From contig NZ_NSGF01000001.1 in assembly GCF_002294995.1 (NCBI RefSeq), positions 372,001 to 436,000 of the forward strand: DNA of 64,000 bases, written 5' to 3'. The stretch's first letter is position 1; every line of letters starts with the position of its first letter. The position numbers and the translations under genes are program-made. Below are positions 45,212 through 55,145 of the stretch, piece by piece. The notes under the pieces were generated by a model. The model did not search any database. It was not told the origin of the DNA and worked only from the letters and a program-made list of their open reading frames with translations. Origin of the DNA: Mesorhizobium sp. WSM3860 (GTDB lineage Bacteria > Pseudomonadota > Alphaproteobacteria > Rhizobiales > Rhizobiaceae).

Positions 45212-46072
45212 ATGACTTCAAAATCGCGTATCGCACTGGCGCTCGCAGCAATCGTGCTGACGCCGGCGACACAGGCGGTGTCGGCCGACTACGATCCGCC
45301 GATCTATGTCGACCAGGCGCCGGACTATCAGCCGGTCGAGGTGGGCTCCGGATGGTACCTTCGCGGCGACGTCGGCTACGCTTTCAGCCACCCGTTCAAG
45401 CATGAGGAAACCTCGTCGGGACCGCTCAACAGCTTCAGCGATGAGGCCAGCTTGTTCAGCGGCAGCATCGGCATGGGCTATCACGTCAACGACTACCTGC
45501 GGGTCGAGTTGAACGGTGGAATCCTGCCGACCGACAAATTCGCCGCCCATGACAGACTGGGAGCGACCTGCGACGGGCACACGCTTGTGGACGACGGTTT
45601 CGGAACGATCAATTCCGTCGCGACCAGCCAGGCCTGCGACCTTTCCGACAACGCCTCCAACAAGGGCTACAGCATCATGGCCAATGGCTATATGGACCTG
45701 GGCACCTATGTCGGGCTCACGCCCTATATCGGCGGCGGTGTCGGTCTCGCTTACAACAAATACTACAGAAGCATCGGCGCGCGCGACTGCGTGGAGGTTC
45801 CGACGAACAGTGCCGGCACCGGAGGATTTTTCTGCGACGATCCGGCCGGCTATGAAGGGCAGACTGATACTGCGGCGAAGTTCAACCTGGCCTATTCAAT
45901 CGGCGCAGGCCTGTCCTACCAGGTCACGAAAAATGTTTCGGTCGATCTCGGCTACGAGTACTTTTCGGTCCCAGCGGCGAAATACGTCGCCTATGACGGT
46001 GGCGCTTTCAATATCCGCAAGGGCATTGACTATCAGACGGTCAAGCTCGGTCTGCGCTACGATCTTTGGTGA
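45212..46072 (+). CDS. Omp25/RopB-like outer membrane beta-barrel protein
   Basis: 286 residues with a signal peptide ending at TQAVSADYD and a barrel starting GSGWYLRGDVGYAF. Strands such as LFSGSIGMGYHVNDYLRVEL, and GLTPYIGGGVGLAYNKYY parallel the upstream paralogue; the end is QTVKLGLRYDLW, with a terminal aromatic typical of barrels. Two cysteine pairs lie in loop regions. It is transcribed separately from its paralogue (a terminator intervenes) but carries the same kind of CtrA box. Confidence 0.86.
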   Translation: MTSKSRIALALAAIVLTPATQAVSADYDPPIYVDQAPDYQPVEVGSGWYLRGDVGYAFSHPFKHEETSSGPLNSFSDEASLFSGSIGMGYHVNDYLRVELNGGILPTDKFAAHDRLGATCDGHTLVDDGFGTINSVATSQACDLSDNASNKGYSIMANGYMDLGTYVGLTPYIGGGVGLAYNKYYRSIGARDCVEVPTNSAGTGGFFCDDPAGYEGQTDTAAKFNLAYSIGAGLSYQVTKNVSVDLGYEYFSVPAAKYVAYDGGAFNIRKGIDYQTVKLGLRYDLW

Positions 46073-46096
46073 GCGAGAGAATTCGGAAATTGCAGC

Positions 46097-46127
46097 CGGC
46101 GGATCGAGCGGTCCGCCGTTCCTTTTC
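46097..46127 (+). terminator. Weak terminator after second Omp25-like gene
   Basis: CGGCGGA and TCCGCCG form a 7-bp stem with an 8-nt loop, followed by TTCCTTTT. Confidence 0.5.
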
Positions 46128-46210
46128 GTTTCCGGCGCTTGGTGCCGTGAGACAAATATCCCGACAGCGACAAAAACTTTGCTCTTGACGCCGGAAGGTT
46201 GAAAGCATAT

Positions 46211-46267
46211 CGCCGTCCGTGGGCCACCCCTCCCCAACGAGGGGCCACTATCTGGAAGGATAGACCA
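46211..46267 (+). promoter_or_regulatory. serC leader RNA motif
   Basis: GTGG-GCCA-CCCCTC-CCCAAC-GAGGGG-CCAC (46219-46248) forms a hairpin with an internal bulge, immediately followed by TATCTGGAAGGATAG and the serC start. This is the serC RNA motif known upstream of serC-serA in alphaproteobacteria; its ligand, if any, is not established. Confidence 0.75.
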
Positions 46268-46269
46268 CA

Positions 46270-47445
46270 ATGACGACGCTTACCAAGCCCGGACTCCGTC
46301 CGGCAAACCCCAATTTCTCCTCAGGTCCCTGTGCAAAACGCCCCGGCTGGTCGGCCGAGGCGCTGAAAGCTGCCGCGCTCGGACGCTCCCACCGCGCCAA
46401 GATCGGCAAGGGCAAGCTCGAGCAGGCGATCGAGCTGACGCGCGAAATCCTCAAGGTTCCGGCCGGCTACCGGATCGGCATCGTGCCGGCATCCGATACC
46501 GGCGCGGTCGAGATGGCCCTGTGGTCGCTGCTTGGCGAGCGCGGCGTCGACATGGTCGCCTGGGAAAGTTTCGGTTCCGGCTGGGTGACCGATGTCGTCA
46601 AGCAGCTCAAGCTCGCCGACGTGCGCAAGTTCGAGGCCGGTTACGGCGTGTTGCCCGATCTGACGCAGATCGATTTCGACCGCGACGTGGTCTTCACCTG
46701 GAACGGCACCACCTCCGGCGTGCGCGTGCCGAACGGCGATTTCATTCCGACCGACCGCAAGGGTCTCACCATCTGCGACGCCACTTCGGCGGCGTTCGCG
46801 CAGCGGCTCGACTTCGAAAAACTCGACGTCGTCACCTTCTCCTGGCAGAAGGTGCTGGGCGGCGAGGGCGCGCATGGCATGCTGGTCCTCAGCCCGCGCG
46901 CCGTCGAGCGGCTGGAGACCTACAAGCCGGCCTGGCCGCTGCCGAAGATCTTCCGGCTGACCTCGGGCGGCAAGCTGATCGAGGGCATCTTCAAGGGCGA
47001 GACCATTAACACCCCGTCGATGCTGTGCGTCGAGGACTACCTCGATGCGCTTCAATGGGCGAAGTCGATCGGCGGCCTGGAAGCGCTGATCGCCCGCGCC
47101 AACGCCAACGCCGCCGTGCTAGACCGGTTCGTGGACAGGTCGTCGTGGCTCGGCCATCTGGCCGTCGATCCGGCGACGCGCTCGAATACTTCCGTTTGCC
47201 TGTCCTTCACCGATCCGGACGTGGCGGCGCTTGGTGCCGATGGTCAGGTGGCTTTCGCCAAGGGCATCGTCTCGACGCTCGACAAGGAAGGTGTCGCCTA
47301 CGACATCGGCTCCTATCGCGATGCGCCGCCCGGCCTGCGTATCTGGTGCGGCGCGACCGTCGAGACCTTCGATCTCGAAGCACTACTGCCCTGGCTCGAC
47401 TGGGCCTTCGCCACGCAGAAGGCGTCGCTGAAAGCGGCCGCCTGA
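46270..47445 (+). CDS. serC: Phosphoserine aminotransferase
   Basis: 391 residues of the type found in alphaproteobacteria and methanogens. The PLP lysine is in [15 protein letters not shown]; other blocks are [18 protein letters not shown] at the start, [18 protein letters not shown] and the [12 protein letters not shown] segment. It converts 3-phosphohydroxypyruvate to phosphoserine. serA follows after 67 bp containing a GC hairpin (47454-47473). Expression is probably tied to the leader RNA upstream. Confidence 0.95.
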   Translation: MTTLTKPGLRPANPNFSSGPCAKRPGWSAEALKAAALGRSHRAKIGKGKLEQAIELTREILKVPAGYRIGIVPASDTGAVEMALWSLLGERGVDMVAWESFGSGWVTDVVKQLKLADVRKFEAGYGVLPDLTQIDFDRDVVFTWNGTTSGVRVPNGDFIPTDRKGLTICDATSAAFAQRLDFEKLDVVTFSWQKVLGGEGAHGMLVLSPRAVERLETYKPAWPLPKIFRLTSGGKLIEGIFKGETINTPSMLCVEDYLDALQWAKSIGGLEALIARANANAAVLDRFVDRSSWLGHLAVDPATRSNTSVCLSFTDPDVAALGADGQVAFAKGIVSTLDKEGVAYDIGSYRDAPPGLRIWCGATVETFDLEALLPWLDWAFATQKASLKAAA

Positions 47446-47453
47446 CTCATTCG

Positions 47454-47473
47454 CGGCGGCCTTCGGGCCGCCG
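47454..47473 (+). promoter_or_regulatory. GC-rich hairpin between serC and serA
   Basis: CGGCGGCC-TTCG-GGCCGCCG is a perfect 8-bp stem with a very stable UUCG tetraloop and no T tail. It probably shields or processes the serC-serA transcript rather than ending it. Confidence 0.6.
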
Positions 47474-47512
47474 ATCCCAAACGGATCAATCCCATTCTTC
47501 AAGGAGGCCGCC

Positions 47513-49114
47513 ATGGCGCCCCGCGTTCTCGTCTCGGACAAACTTTCAACCACCGCCGTGCAGATCTTCAAGGACCGCGGCATCGAGGTCGACTACCTGC
47601 CCGATCTCGGCAAGGACAAGGAAAAGCTTCTCGAAGTGATCGGCCATTATGATGGCCTCGCCATCCGCTCGGCTACCAAGGTCACCGAGAAGCTGATCAA
47701 TGCCGCCCCCAGGCTCAAGGTCGTCGGCCGCGCCGGCATCGGCGTCGACAATGTCGACATTCCGGCGGCGAGCCGCAAGGGCATCATCGTGATGAACACG
47801 CCCTTCGGCAATTCGATCACCACGGCCGAACATGCCGTTGCGATGATCTTTGCGCTGGCGCGCCAAATCCCGGAGGCCAACGCCTCGACGCATGCGGGAA
47901 AATGGGAGAAGAACCGCTTCATGGGCGTCGAGATCACCGGCAAGACGCTGGGCGTGATCGGCTGCGGCAATATCGGCTCGATCGTCGCGACGCGCGGCGT
48001 CGGCCTGAAGATGCATGTCGTGGCATTTGATCCGTTCCTGTCGGACAGCCGCGCTGAAGAGCTCGGCGTCGAGAAGGTCGAACTCGACGAGCTTTTCGCG
48101 CGCGCCGACTTCATCACCTTGCACACGCCGCTGACCGACAAGACGCGCAACATCATCGATGCGGCCGCGATCGCCAAGATGAAGGACGGCGTGCGCATCA
48201 TCAATTGCGCGCGCGGTGGGCTGGTCGTCGAAGCCGACCTGGTCGCGGCGCTGAAGAGCGGCAAGGTGGCCGGCGCCGGCGTCGATGTTTTCGAGGCCGA
48301 GCCGGCGGAGGACAATCCGCTGTTCGGCATGGAGAATGTCGTGGCAACCCCGCATCTCGGCGCCTCGACCACCGAGGCGCAGGAGAATGTTGCGTTGCAA
48401 GTGGCCGAGCAGATGGCCGATTACCTGATCAAGGGCGCCGTTTCCAACGCCATCAACATGCCCTCGATCACCGCCGAGGAAGCGCCCCGACTGAAACCCT
48501 TCGTCAAGCTGGCCGAGGTGCTCGGCGCCTTTGTCGGCCAGGTCACAGAAGATCCGATCAAGGAGGTCGAGATCCTGTTCGACGGCTCGACCGCGACGAT
48601 GAACACACGCGCGCTGGTGAGTGCCACCCTTGCCGGCCTGATCCGGCCGCAGGTCTCCGACGTCAACATGGTGTCGGCGCCGATCATGGTGAAGGAGCGC
48701 GGCATCATCGTCGCCGAGGTCAAGCGCGACAAATCGGGCGTCTTCGACGGCTATATCAAGCTCACGGTCAAGACCGAGCACATGACGCGCTCGATCGCCG
48801 GCACCTGCTTCTCGGACGGCAAGCCGCGCTTCATCCAGATCAAGGGCATCAACCTCGATGCCGAAGTCGGCCAGCACATGCTCTACACGACCAATGCCGA
48901 CGCGCCCGGCATCATCGGCCTGCTCGGCACCGTCTGCGGCGAGAACGGCGTCAACATCGCCAACTTCCAGCTCGGCCGCAACCGGCCGGGCGGCGATGCG
49001 ATCGCGCTGCTCTACCTCGACGCACCCTTCCCGGAAAAGGTGCTCGATCAGCTGCGGGCGCACCAATCGATCGATTCGGCCAAACCGCTGCACTTCGATG
49101 TCGGCGCCGCCTGA
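47513..49114 (+). CDS. serA: D-3-phosphoglycerate dehydrogenase
   Basis: 533 residues, the long form. The Rossmann motif is LGVIGCGNIGSIVATRG, the catalytic Arg/Glu/His are in INCARGGLVVEADL, DVFEAEPAEDNPLF and VVATPHLGASTTEAQ, then an ASB intervening domain and a C-terminal ACT domain (LYTTNADAPGIIGLLGTVCG). It is the first enzyme of serine synthesis and probably serine-inhibited. It shares a transcript with serC. Confidence 0.97.
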   Translation: MAPRVLVSDKLSTTAVQIFKDRGIEVDYLPDLGKDKEKLLEVIGHYDGLAIRSATKVTEKLINAAPRLKVVGRAGIGVDNVDIPAASRKGIIVMNTPFGNSITTAEHAVAMIFALARQIPEANASTHAGKWEKNRFMGVEITGKTLGVIGCGNIGSIVATRGVGLKMHVVAFDPFLSDSRAEELGVEKVELDELFARADFITLHTPLTDKTRNIIDAAAIAKMKDGVRIINCARGGLVVEADLVAALKSGKVAGAGVDVFEAEPAEDNPLFGMENVVATPHLGASTTEAQENVALQVAEQMADYLIKGAVSNAINMPSITAEEAPRLKPFVKLAEVLGAFVGQVTEDPIKEVEILFDGSTATMNTRALVSATLAGLIRPQVSDVNMVSAPIMVKERGIIVAEVKRDKSGVFDGYIKLTVKTEHMTRSIAGTCFSDGKPRFIQIKGINLDAEVGQHMLYTTNADAPGIIGLLGTVCGENGVNIANFQLGRNRPGGDAIALLYLDAPFPEKVLDQLRAHQSIDSAKPLHFDVGAA

Positions 49115-49155
49115 AAGCTCATGTCCCGCGTGCTTCGGCGTGCGGGGCATCTCGC

Positions 49156-50046
49156 CTACAGAACGGCCCTGCTGCCGCTGTATTCGGCCAGCGCGATGCC
49201 TCCGAGCACGAGCGCAAGCGCAAGGCCCTGATAGAATTGGAACTGCTCGCCGACGATCAGCACTGAAAGCAGCGTGCCGAAGATGGGTACCAGATTGATG
49301 AACAGTCCGGCGCGATTGGCGCCGATCAGCTCATTGCCCTTGATGTAGAAGATCTGCGAGACGACGGACGCGCCGAGCGCGGTGTAGAACGCGACCGCCC
49401 ATCCGCGCGCGTCCGGGACGATGACGCGGCCCGCCGCCACTTCCCAAACAAAGAACGGCACCGAGGTCAAAAGCGCGGCGAGCGACAGAGCCAGCATGAA
49501 GCTTTGCCAGCGGATGGCCGGCTTCAGGCGCAGCCCCACCGAATAGAGGCTGTAGCAGAGGACCGCGACCAGCATGATGGCGTCGCCGAAATTGAGCTCG
49601 ATCTTCAGCAACTGACCGAGGTCGCCGTGGCTCGCGGTGAGGGCGACCCCGAGGATGGTCAGCGCGACGCCGACGATCTGCAGGCGGTGCACGTGCAGCC
49701 TAAACAGCACGAAATTGGCAAGGATGATGACGATCGGTATGGCGGCCTGCTCGATCGAGACATTGATGGCGGTCGTGTAGTTCAGCGCCGTGTAGAAGAT
49801 GACGTTGAAGATCGTGAAGCCGCAGGCGCCGAGGCCGGCGACCAGCAGCCAATGCCGGCGAAGTTCAGGCCAGTCCTCGCGAAACGTCCGCCAGCCGACC
49901 GGCAGCAAGATCAGCACCGCCATCACCCAGCGCAGGAAGACCAGCGTCATCGGCGATACATGGCCGACGGCAAGCTTGCCGGCCACGGAATTGCCGCCCC
50001 ACAGCAGCATGGTGGAGAGAAGGAACAGATAGGCGGCTCGATGCAT
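49156..50046 (-). CDS. EamA (DMT) family transporter
   Basis: 296 residues with ten hydrophobic helices in two EamA halves: TMLLWGGNSVAGKLAVGHVS and LRWVMAVLILLPVG in the first, GDAIMLVAVLCYSLYSVGLR and the VVSQIFYIKGNELIGANRAG, then FINLVPIFGTLLSVLIVGEQ in the second. The family exports amino acids, nucleosides or other metabolites; the cargo is unknown. It is convergent with serA and divergent from purA. Confidence 0.9.
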   Translation of the reverse strand: MHRAAYLFLLSTMLLWGGNSVAGKLAVGHVSPMTLVFLRWVMAVLILLPVGWRTFREDWPELRRHWLLVAGLGACGFTIFNVIFYTALNYTTAINVSIEQAAIPIVIILANFVLFRLHVHRLQIVGVALTILGVALTASHGDLGQLLKIELNFGDAIMLVAVLCYSLYSVGLRLKPAIRWQSFMLALSLAALLTSVPFFVWEVAAGRVIVPDARGWAVAFYTALGASVVSQIFYIKGNELIGANRAGLFINLVPIFGTLLSVLIVGEQFQFYQGLALALVLGGIALAEYSGSRAVL

Positions 50047-50264
50047 CGCTTGATCCGGGGCGCGCAGGCGCGAGGGAAGAAGGATGCCGGCCTATTGCGA
50101 TGGCGAGGCCAAGTAAATGATGCGAAAGCCGGAATTTGTTGTGCCTGGTTTGTTGTGCCCTGGGTGGTTTCGGGGACAAAGAAAGGGTCGCATCGGCCTG
50201 CACATGAGGCTATAGAGGCCTGTCGTTTCAAGCCGCCAATAGCGGCATCTCAAGGGAAAAGAAC

Positions 50265-51563
<1,299 letters not shown>

Positions 51564-51634
51564 TTTCACAGCCGTTCCAGGGGCTACGGCTGATTTGCGG
51601 CCGGCCCGGGAAAGAATTGCAGGTCGACTGACGC

Positions 51635-53461
51635 ATGGCAGATTTCGTTGGTGTTCTGAAAAAACAGCTTGCGAAGCACAGCGAGCCCTCGCCCGAGTTG
51701 CGCAAGCGGATTTACGAGAATGCTCGTGAGATGCTGGCGAAGAAACTCGCGGACTATTCTCCGCCGTTGTCGGCCGACGTCATCAGCAAGCAGAAACGTT
51801 CGCTCGAAGATGCCGTTGCCAGCGTCGAGAGGGAGTATGCCAAGCCCGCTCCGGCGCCCAAGCCCGCTCCAGCGGAAGATCCGCTGGCGGAGCTGGAACA
51901 TATTTTCTCATCGATCGACCGCAACAAGAACCAGCCGAGCCACGTCCGGCAGCCGTTGGTGGCGAAGCCCGAACCTGCCAAACCAGAGCCCTTGAAGACG
52001 GCTCCCGCACCGGCGCCGGTGAAGTCGGAACCGAGCTGGCAAAGCGCATCAAAGACGGAACCAAGCTGGCAAGGGGCAACGAAGACTGAGCCCGGCGGCT
52101 GGCACAAGGTGCCCGCGGCACCGCCGCCCATGCCCTCGCCGCGCGAGGACGATGTCGGCCTGCCCGGCAGGAACGCCGCCGAACCGGACGACGACAGCGA
52201 TGTCTTTGCCAATGACGAGCAGCCGGCCGATACTTTCCAGCGGCTGCGGCCTGCTCCACGCAAGCGCAGCTATGGCGGCTTGATTGCCGCCGTTGTCGCA
52301 TTGCTGGTGTTGGCCGGCGGCGGTTACGGCGTTTGGCTGAACAAGGATGCGTTCAGCACTATGCTCGGCTTGAAGGGCGGCAGCAGCCAGACCGTCTCGA
52401 CCGAGCCTCTGGTCAAGCCTGCTCCGACAAAGCCGACCGCCGAGACGGCAGCCGCGCCGCCGGCCGCGGGCAACAACGCGACTGGAGCCAATGAGCCAGC
52501 CGAAACAGCGAAATTCACCCAGCGCCTGACGTCCGAGGGCAAGGAAGTCGATCCTGGTCCCGCCGGCGGCCAGAGCACCATCGGCGAGGGCGAATCCGTC
52601 GCCGCGCTGACCACGCCGCCGCCAGCCGCGCCTGCGATGACGCCTGCGCCCGCCGCTGGCGCGCCGCCGGCTGCGCAAACTCCGGCCGCGACCCCGCCCG
52701 CCGCCGGCACGCCGCCGGCTGCGCAAACGCCGGCCGCGACTCCCTCCGCCGGGACGACGCCGCCGGCGCCCGCCGATGCCGCCGCCAATCCGCCTGCGCC
52801 GGCCGCCGGGACCACGCCTCCCGCCGCGGCGGCCACTCCGCCTGCCGCTGGCACGACGACGCCAACCGCTTCCGGTACTGCGCCTGCGACGGCCCAAGCG
52901 ACCGTGCCAGTCGGCCAGAAAGCGATCTTCTATGAGGAGCGCACCAGCACGCAGCAGGGCACCGCCGAGCCCGGCAGCATCGTCTGGTCGCTGGTGCAGG
53001 AATCGCCGGGCGGCGACCTGCCGCCGGAGCCGGCGATCCGCGCCGAGGCGACGATCCCCGGCAAGGACATCCAGCTGCGCATGACCATCCGGCGCAACAC
53101 CGACCAGACGCTGCCGGCCAGCCACATCATCGAGATGATCTTCCTGACGCCGGAAGGGTTTGACGGCGGCGGCGTCGACAACATCCTGCGCATCGCCATG
53201 AAGAGCTCGGAACAGGACGCCGGCAGCCCGCTGATCGGCATCCCGGCCAAGATCGCCGACGGCTTCTTCCTCGTCGCGCTCAACGACACCAAGGCCGACG
53301 AGGACGCCAACCTGACGCTGCTCAGAGGGCAGGCCTGGATCGACGTGCCGGTGGTCTACAAGACCGGACGCCGTGCCCTGCTCACCATGGAAAAGGGCAT
53401 CCCCGGCGAGAAGGTCTTCGATGAGGCGCTGAAAGCCTGGGCGGCAAAGACGTCCGGTTGA
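51635..53461 (+). CDS. Pro/Ala-rich single-pass membrane protein, unknown
   Basis: 608 residues. A charged cytoplasmic N-terminus (MADFVGVLKKQLAKHSEPSP; repeated EPSWQ/KTEP motifs near 135-155) precedes one membrane helix near residue 215 (GGLIAAVVALLVLAGGGYGV). Then comes a long Pro/Ala/Thr-rich linker (about 245-430) with PPAAQTPAATPPAAGT-like repeats and a folded C-terminal domain (QKAIFYEERTSTQQGTAEPG, LPASHIIEMIFLTPEGFDGG). It is downstream of purA in the same direction. No family name was recognised; it looks like a periplasm-exposed scaffold. Confidence 0.75.
   Translation: MADFVGVLKKQLAKHSEPSPELRKRIYENAREMLAKKLADYSPPLSADVISKQKRSLEDAVASVEREYAKPAPAPKPAPAEDPLAELEHIFSSIDRNKNQPSHVRQPLVAKPEPAKPEPLKTAPAPAPVKSEPSWQSASKTEPSWQGATKTEPGGWHKVPAAPPPMPSPREDDVGLPGRNAAEPDDDSDVFANDEQPADTFQRLRPAPRKRSYGGLIAAVVALLVLAGGGYGVWLNKDAFSTMLGLKGGSSQTVSTEPLVKPAPTKPTAETAAAPPAAGNNATGANEPAETAKFTQRLTSEGKEVDPGPAGGQSTIGEGESVAALTTPPPAAPAMTPAPAAGAPPAAQTPAATPPAAGTPPAAQTPAATPSAGTTPPAPADAAANPPAPAAGTTPPAAAATPPAAGTTTPTASGTAPATAQATVPVGQKAIFYEERTSTQQGTAEPGSIVWSLVQESPGGDLPPEPAIRAEATIPGKDIQLRMTIRRNTDQTLPASHIIEMIFLTPEGFDGGGVDNILRIAMKSSEQDAGSPLIGIPAKIADGFFLVALNDTKADEDANLTLLRGQAWIDVPVVYKTGRRALLTMEKGIPGEKVFDEALKAWAAKTSG
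52661..52756 (+). repeat. 48-bp tandem repeat in the Pro/Ala linker
   Basis: CGCCGCCGGCTGCGCAAAC recurs exactly at 52662 and 52710, and the flanking bases match over a 48-bp period, encoding two copies of a 16-residue unit (APPAAQTPAATPPAAG type). Further, looser copies follow to about 52870. Confidence 0.8.
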
Positions 53462-53482
53462 TGCCGAGGCGTCGTTAGCAGT

Positions 53483-53785
53483 TCAGAAGCCTTGAAACAG
53501 CATGTCGAGCGCCGCGGCGATTTCGTCGTGATGGTTCGTGAGACTGGTTCTGTTCTCGGCGAGTTCTCTCGCCGGCACGGTCGCGATCAAATGGGTGGCC
53601 ATGACCAGCTTGCGCCCGTTGATTTCGAAGACGGGGTGTAGCTTCCGCATTGGCGGCGGCGCTGACGAGAGCGGCAGAAGCGGAACGACCACGCGTGTCT
53701 CGAACTGGTCCAGCAGATCGGACTGAACGTCGAGAAGGTAGCCGCCTTCAATGCCGCCAGCAGCGAAGACGTCATAGCGCGCCAT
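53483..53785 (-). CDS. ccdB: CcdB family toxin
   Basis: 100 residues with the CcdB fold pattern: MARYDVFAAGGIEGGYLLDV, VVVPLLPLSSAPPPMRKLHP and the C-terminal NHHDEIAAALDMLFQGF. CcdB poisons DNA gyrase and is neutralised by CcdA. Its ATG overlaps the stop of the antitoxin gene (TGATG), the classic coupling. A chromosomal copy between a purA-linked gene and a methyltransferase is consistent with a mobile-origin addiction module. Confidence 0.88.
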   Translation of the reverse strand: MARYDVFAAGGIEGGYLLDVQSDLLDQFETRVVVPLLPLSSAPPPMRKLHPVFEINGRKLVMATHLIATVPARELAENRTSLTNHHDEIAAALDMLFQGF

Positions 53786-54027
53786 CAGAACTGCCGATGT
53801 TCCTTGAGTGGAACGCCATGCTTTTCGACATAATCATTCCAGGACTCCATCGTGGCGCGGTTTTCGAGCTTCCATAGGCGCGTTTTCTCGGCAGCCACGG
53901 CTTCGGCGATTCCGGCCTCGGCGGCGCGGGATACGTTCACATTGAGCCCTTTTGCTTCCTTCATGAGTTGTGAATCGATCGACAGATTCGCCGGCTGACG
54001 GACCGCGTTTGCTGCTATCTTGCGCAT
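53785..54027 (-). CDS. ccdA: CcdA family antitoxin
   Basis: 80 residues: an N-terminal ribbon-helix-helix (QPANLSIDSQLMKEAKGLNV, NVSRAAEAGIAEAVA) and a C-terminal toxin-binding tail with the conserved WNDYVEKHGVPLKEHRQF. It represses its own operon; direct repeats lie just upstream. Confidence 0.88.
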   Translation of the reverse strand: MRKIAANAVRQPANLSIDSQLMKEAKGLNVNVSRAAEAGIAEAVAAEKTRLWKLENRATMESWNDYVEKHGVPLKEHRQF

Positions 54028-54039
54028 GATGGGCTCCGC

Positions 54040-54063
54040 AATATGCGTATAGAATATGCGTAT
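54040..54063. promoter_or_regulatory. Direct repeats upstream of ccdA
   Basis: AATATGCGTAT occurs at 54040-54050 and 54053-54063, two copies 13 bp apart in the promoter region of ccdA, suited to cooperative binding by the ribbon-helix-helix antitoxin. Confidence 0.6.
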
Positions 54064-54183
54064 TCACGGCGATCGCAAGGATGGCATTGGAAACGACCGC
54101 GTTACAGGGTTCGCTTCCCGGCGACATGATGAAGCCGCCCTCAGGCGCTACAACCGCGTAAACAGCAGGTCGAAACCGGGCAC

Positions 54184-55128
54184 GTGGCGATGACTATGAC
54201 GAAGATCGATCTTCGTGAGCTGGGTGAAACCGTTCTCCTGACGGATGGCGGCCTCGAAACGTCGCTCGTCTTCCTGGATGGCCTCGATCTGCCATGCTTT
54301 GCCGCTTTTCCCCTGGTCGGCGAGGAGCAGGGGCGGCAGAGGCTCGCCCGCTATTTCCGCCAGTATCTGGACATCGCCGAACAGCACGGCGTCGGCTTCG
54401 TGCTCGACACGCCGACATGGCGCGCCAATGCCGATTGGGGCGAAAAGCTCGGCTTCTCTACCCAGGCGCTGTCGGCCGCAAACCGGCAGGCAGTCTCATG
54501 GGCGCGGGCGCTGTCGGCGCCTTACGTGGCGCGGGGCATGGCCGTCCTGGTGAATGGCGTGGTCGGGCCGCGCGGTGACGGCTACCGGGTGGATGCGGCG
54601 ATGACGTCCGCCGAAGCCGAGGAGTATCATGGCGACCAGACCAAGGCGTTCCGCGATGCGGGCGCCGATCTGGTCAGCGCTATTACCATGACCTATTCGC
54701 AGGAGGCTGCCGGAATAGCCTGCGCCGCCATGGGCGCGGGGCTGCAGTCGGTAATTTCCTTCACCGTCGAGACAGACGGGCGCTTGCCTTCCGGGGAAAG
54801 CATTAGAGAAGCGATCGAGACCGTCGATGACGAAACCGACGGAGCGCCCGCCTACTTCATGATCAACTGCGCTCATCCGACCCATTTTGACGCTGTCCTT
54901 GCCGGCGAGGGAGCCTGGATCAGGCGCATTCGCGGCGTGCGGGCCAACGCTTCCGCCAAAAGCCATGCCGAGCTGGACGCGGCGACCGAACTCGATCCCG
55001 GCGACCCGGTCGACCTCGGCCGGCGCTATCGCGCCATGCGCGACCGTTTCGGCCACATCGCCGTGCTTGGCGGTTGCTGCGGCACCGACAGGCGCCATAT
55101 CGCCGCGATCTGCGAGGCCTGTTTGTGA
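54184..55128 (+). CDS. Homocysteine S-methyltransferase family protein
   Basis: 314 residues (GTG at 54184; ATGs at 54190 and 54196 are equally possible as no clear ribosome-binding site is seen). The TIM barrel opens with VLLTDGGLETSLVFLDG; zinc ligands are C in FMINCAHPTHFD and the pair in VLGGCCGTDRRHI. Members transfer methyl from S-methylmethionine or betaines to homocysteine. Second-subfamily features and donor are uncertain. It is convergent with the ABC-F gene. Confidence 0.88.
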   Translation: MAMTMTKIDLRELGETVLLTDGGLETSLVFLDGLDLPCFAAFPLVGEEQGRQRLARYFRQYLDIAEQHGVGFVLDTPTWRANADWGEKLGFSTQALSAANRQAVSWARALSAPYVARGMAVLVNGVVGPRGDGYRVDAAMTSAEAEEYHGDQTKAFRDAGADLVSAITMTYSQEAAGIACAAMGAGLQSVISFTVETDGRLPSGESIREAIETVDDETDGAPAYFMINCAHPTHFDAVLAGEGAWIRRIRGVRANASAKSHAELDAATELDPGDPVDLGRRYRAMRDRFGHIAVLGGCCGTDRRHIAAICEACL

Positions 55129-55145
55129 GGAGTGGCTGAAAGGCG

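Noticed and set aside
47546..49150. 534-codon minus-strand frame opposite serA
   Set aside because: Exact antisense of serA with no recognisable domain.
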